Shown here one piece after another: positions 63,676 to 64,000 of a stretch of DNA of 64,000 nt. Under the pieces are notes generated by a model that did not search any database, was not told the DNA's origin, and saw only the letters and a list, made by a program, of their open reading frames with translations. Made by a program: the position numbers and the translations under genes. The stretch covers positions 186,001 to 250,000 of the forward strand of contig JAIWNE010000002.1 in NCBI GenBank assembly GCA_025331445.1, given 5' to 3'. The number at the start of each line of letters is the position of its first letter. Positions within the stretch are counted from its first letter, which is position 1. Origin of the DNA: Blakeslea trispora (Eukaryota; Mucoromycota; Mucoromycetes; Mucorales; Choanephoraceae).

Positions 63676-64000
63676 TCAAACCAATTTTTCTTTTTTTGAT
63701 TAAGTTGACCAACAATGTCACACTGAAACGCCTAATTTTATTTTCAACTTAGGAGGACTTGAAGATTTTAATTTTGATTTTTCTTTTGCATGCTTCTTTT
63801 TTCCCTAATGGTCAAAAAATAACCACCTGCTTATCTTCTTTATTAGACTACCTGCTCTCCTCAGTCTATTAGGAGCATATAAGGTATGAAACAACTTTAC
63901 TTTCTTTTTATTGTTTACTAACCATATTTAACGCTAGAACAAAAAGTGAAGATAAGATGCTGAGGTAGGTCATCTATTATTGCATACTGCATAAAGTATA
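63676..64000. other. flank of the large transposase, no gene recognised
   Basis: AT-rich DNA to the window end. It may still belong to the transposon; no terminal repeat was recognised. Confidence 0.4.

Noticed and set aside
1..64000. CRISPR arrays, bacterial operons, rRNA genes
   Set aside because: The window is eukaryotic nuclear DNA; no regularly spaced repeats and no rRNA-like sequence were seen.

Overview
The window looks like nuclear DNA of an early-diverging filamentous fungus, most likely Mucoromycota (Mucorales). Genes are dense where present and mostly interrupted by several 45-100 nt GT-AG introns. Intergenic DNA is very AT-rich with long A and T runs. The proteins (StuA-type APSES factor, ATP-type PEP carboxykinase, PEX4, DBF4) are fungal or general eukaryotic. 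Genus and species cannot be read from the sequence. All gene models were spliced by eye; most exon phases were checked by adding exon lengths.

Layout: 1-5.6 kb holds a three-exon DDE transposase gene that still reads through (1661-3856), a 53-bp perfect inverted repeat and a small unknown membrane-protein gene. 6.2-18 kb is compact: PEX4, DBF4, a zinc-finger plus DUSP protein without a protease domain, a BTB protein, a MIS12-like kinetochore protein, H2A.Z, ribosomal eL30 and transportin. 18-24.7 kb has no gene I can support. 24.7-32.2 kb holds a FYVE protein, a CT microsatellite, a decayed Tc1/mariner copy, a DCAF7/WDR68 WD40 gene and a MITE-like element. 32.7-39.4 kb holds an uncertain gene, a StuA-like regulator and PEP carboxykinase. 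40.4-45.7 kb holds an EF-hand protein and 2-oxoglutarate dehydrogenase E1. 48-58.5 kb holds a small secreted cysteine-rich protein, OGG1 divergent from an FHA/Chk2-like kinase, a DDHD lipase and hexokinase. 60.7-63.6 kb is a large Plavaka-like (CACTA-related) transposase gene.

The genes do not form one pathway. Several concern chromosomes and DNA damage (DBF4, MIS12, H2A.Z, OGG1, FHA kinase) and several central carbon metabolism (PCK, OGDH E1, hexokinase). PEX4 and hexokinase each carry an apparent 1-nt frameshift in an A run. These could be sequence errors or real lesions.

I did not find a clearly new multi-gene system. The best leads are the protease-less zinc-finger/DUSP protein, an H2A.Z with a lysine-poor tail, the shared 135-bp promoter of OGG1 and the FHA kinase, two GC-AG introns, and the two structured inverted-repeat elements.
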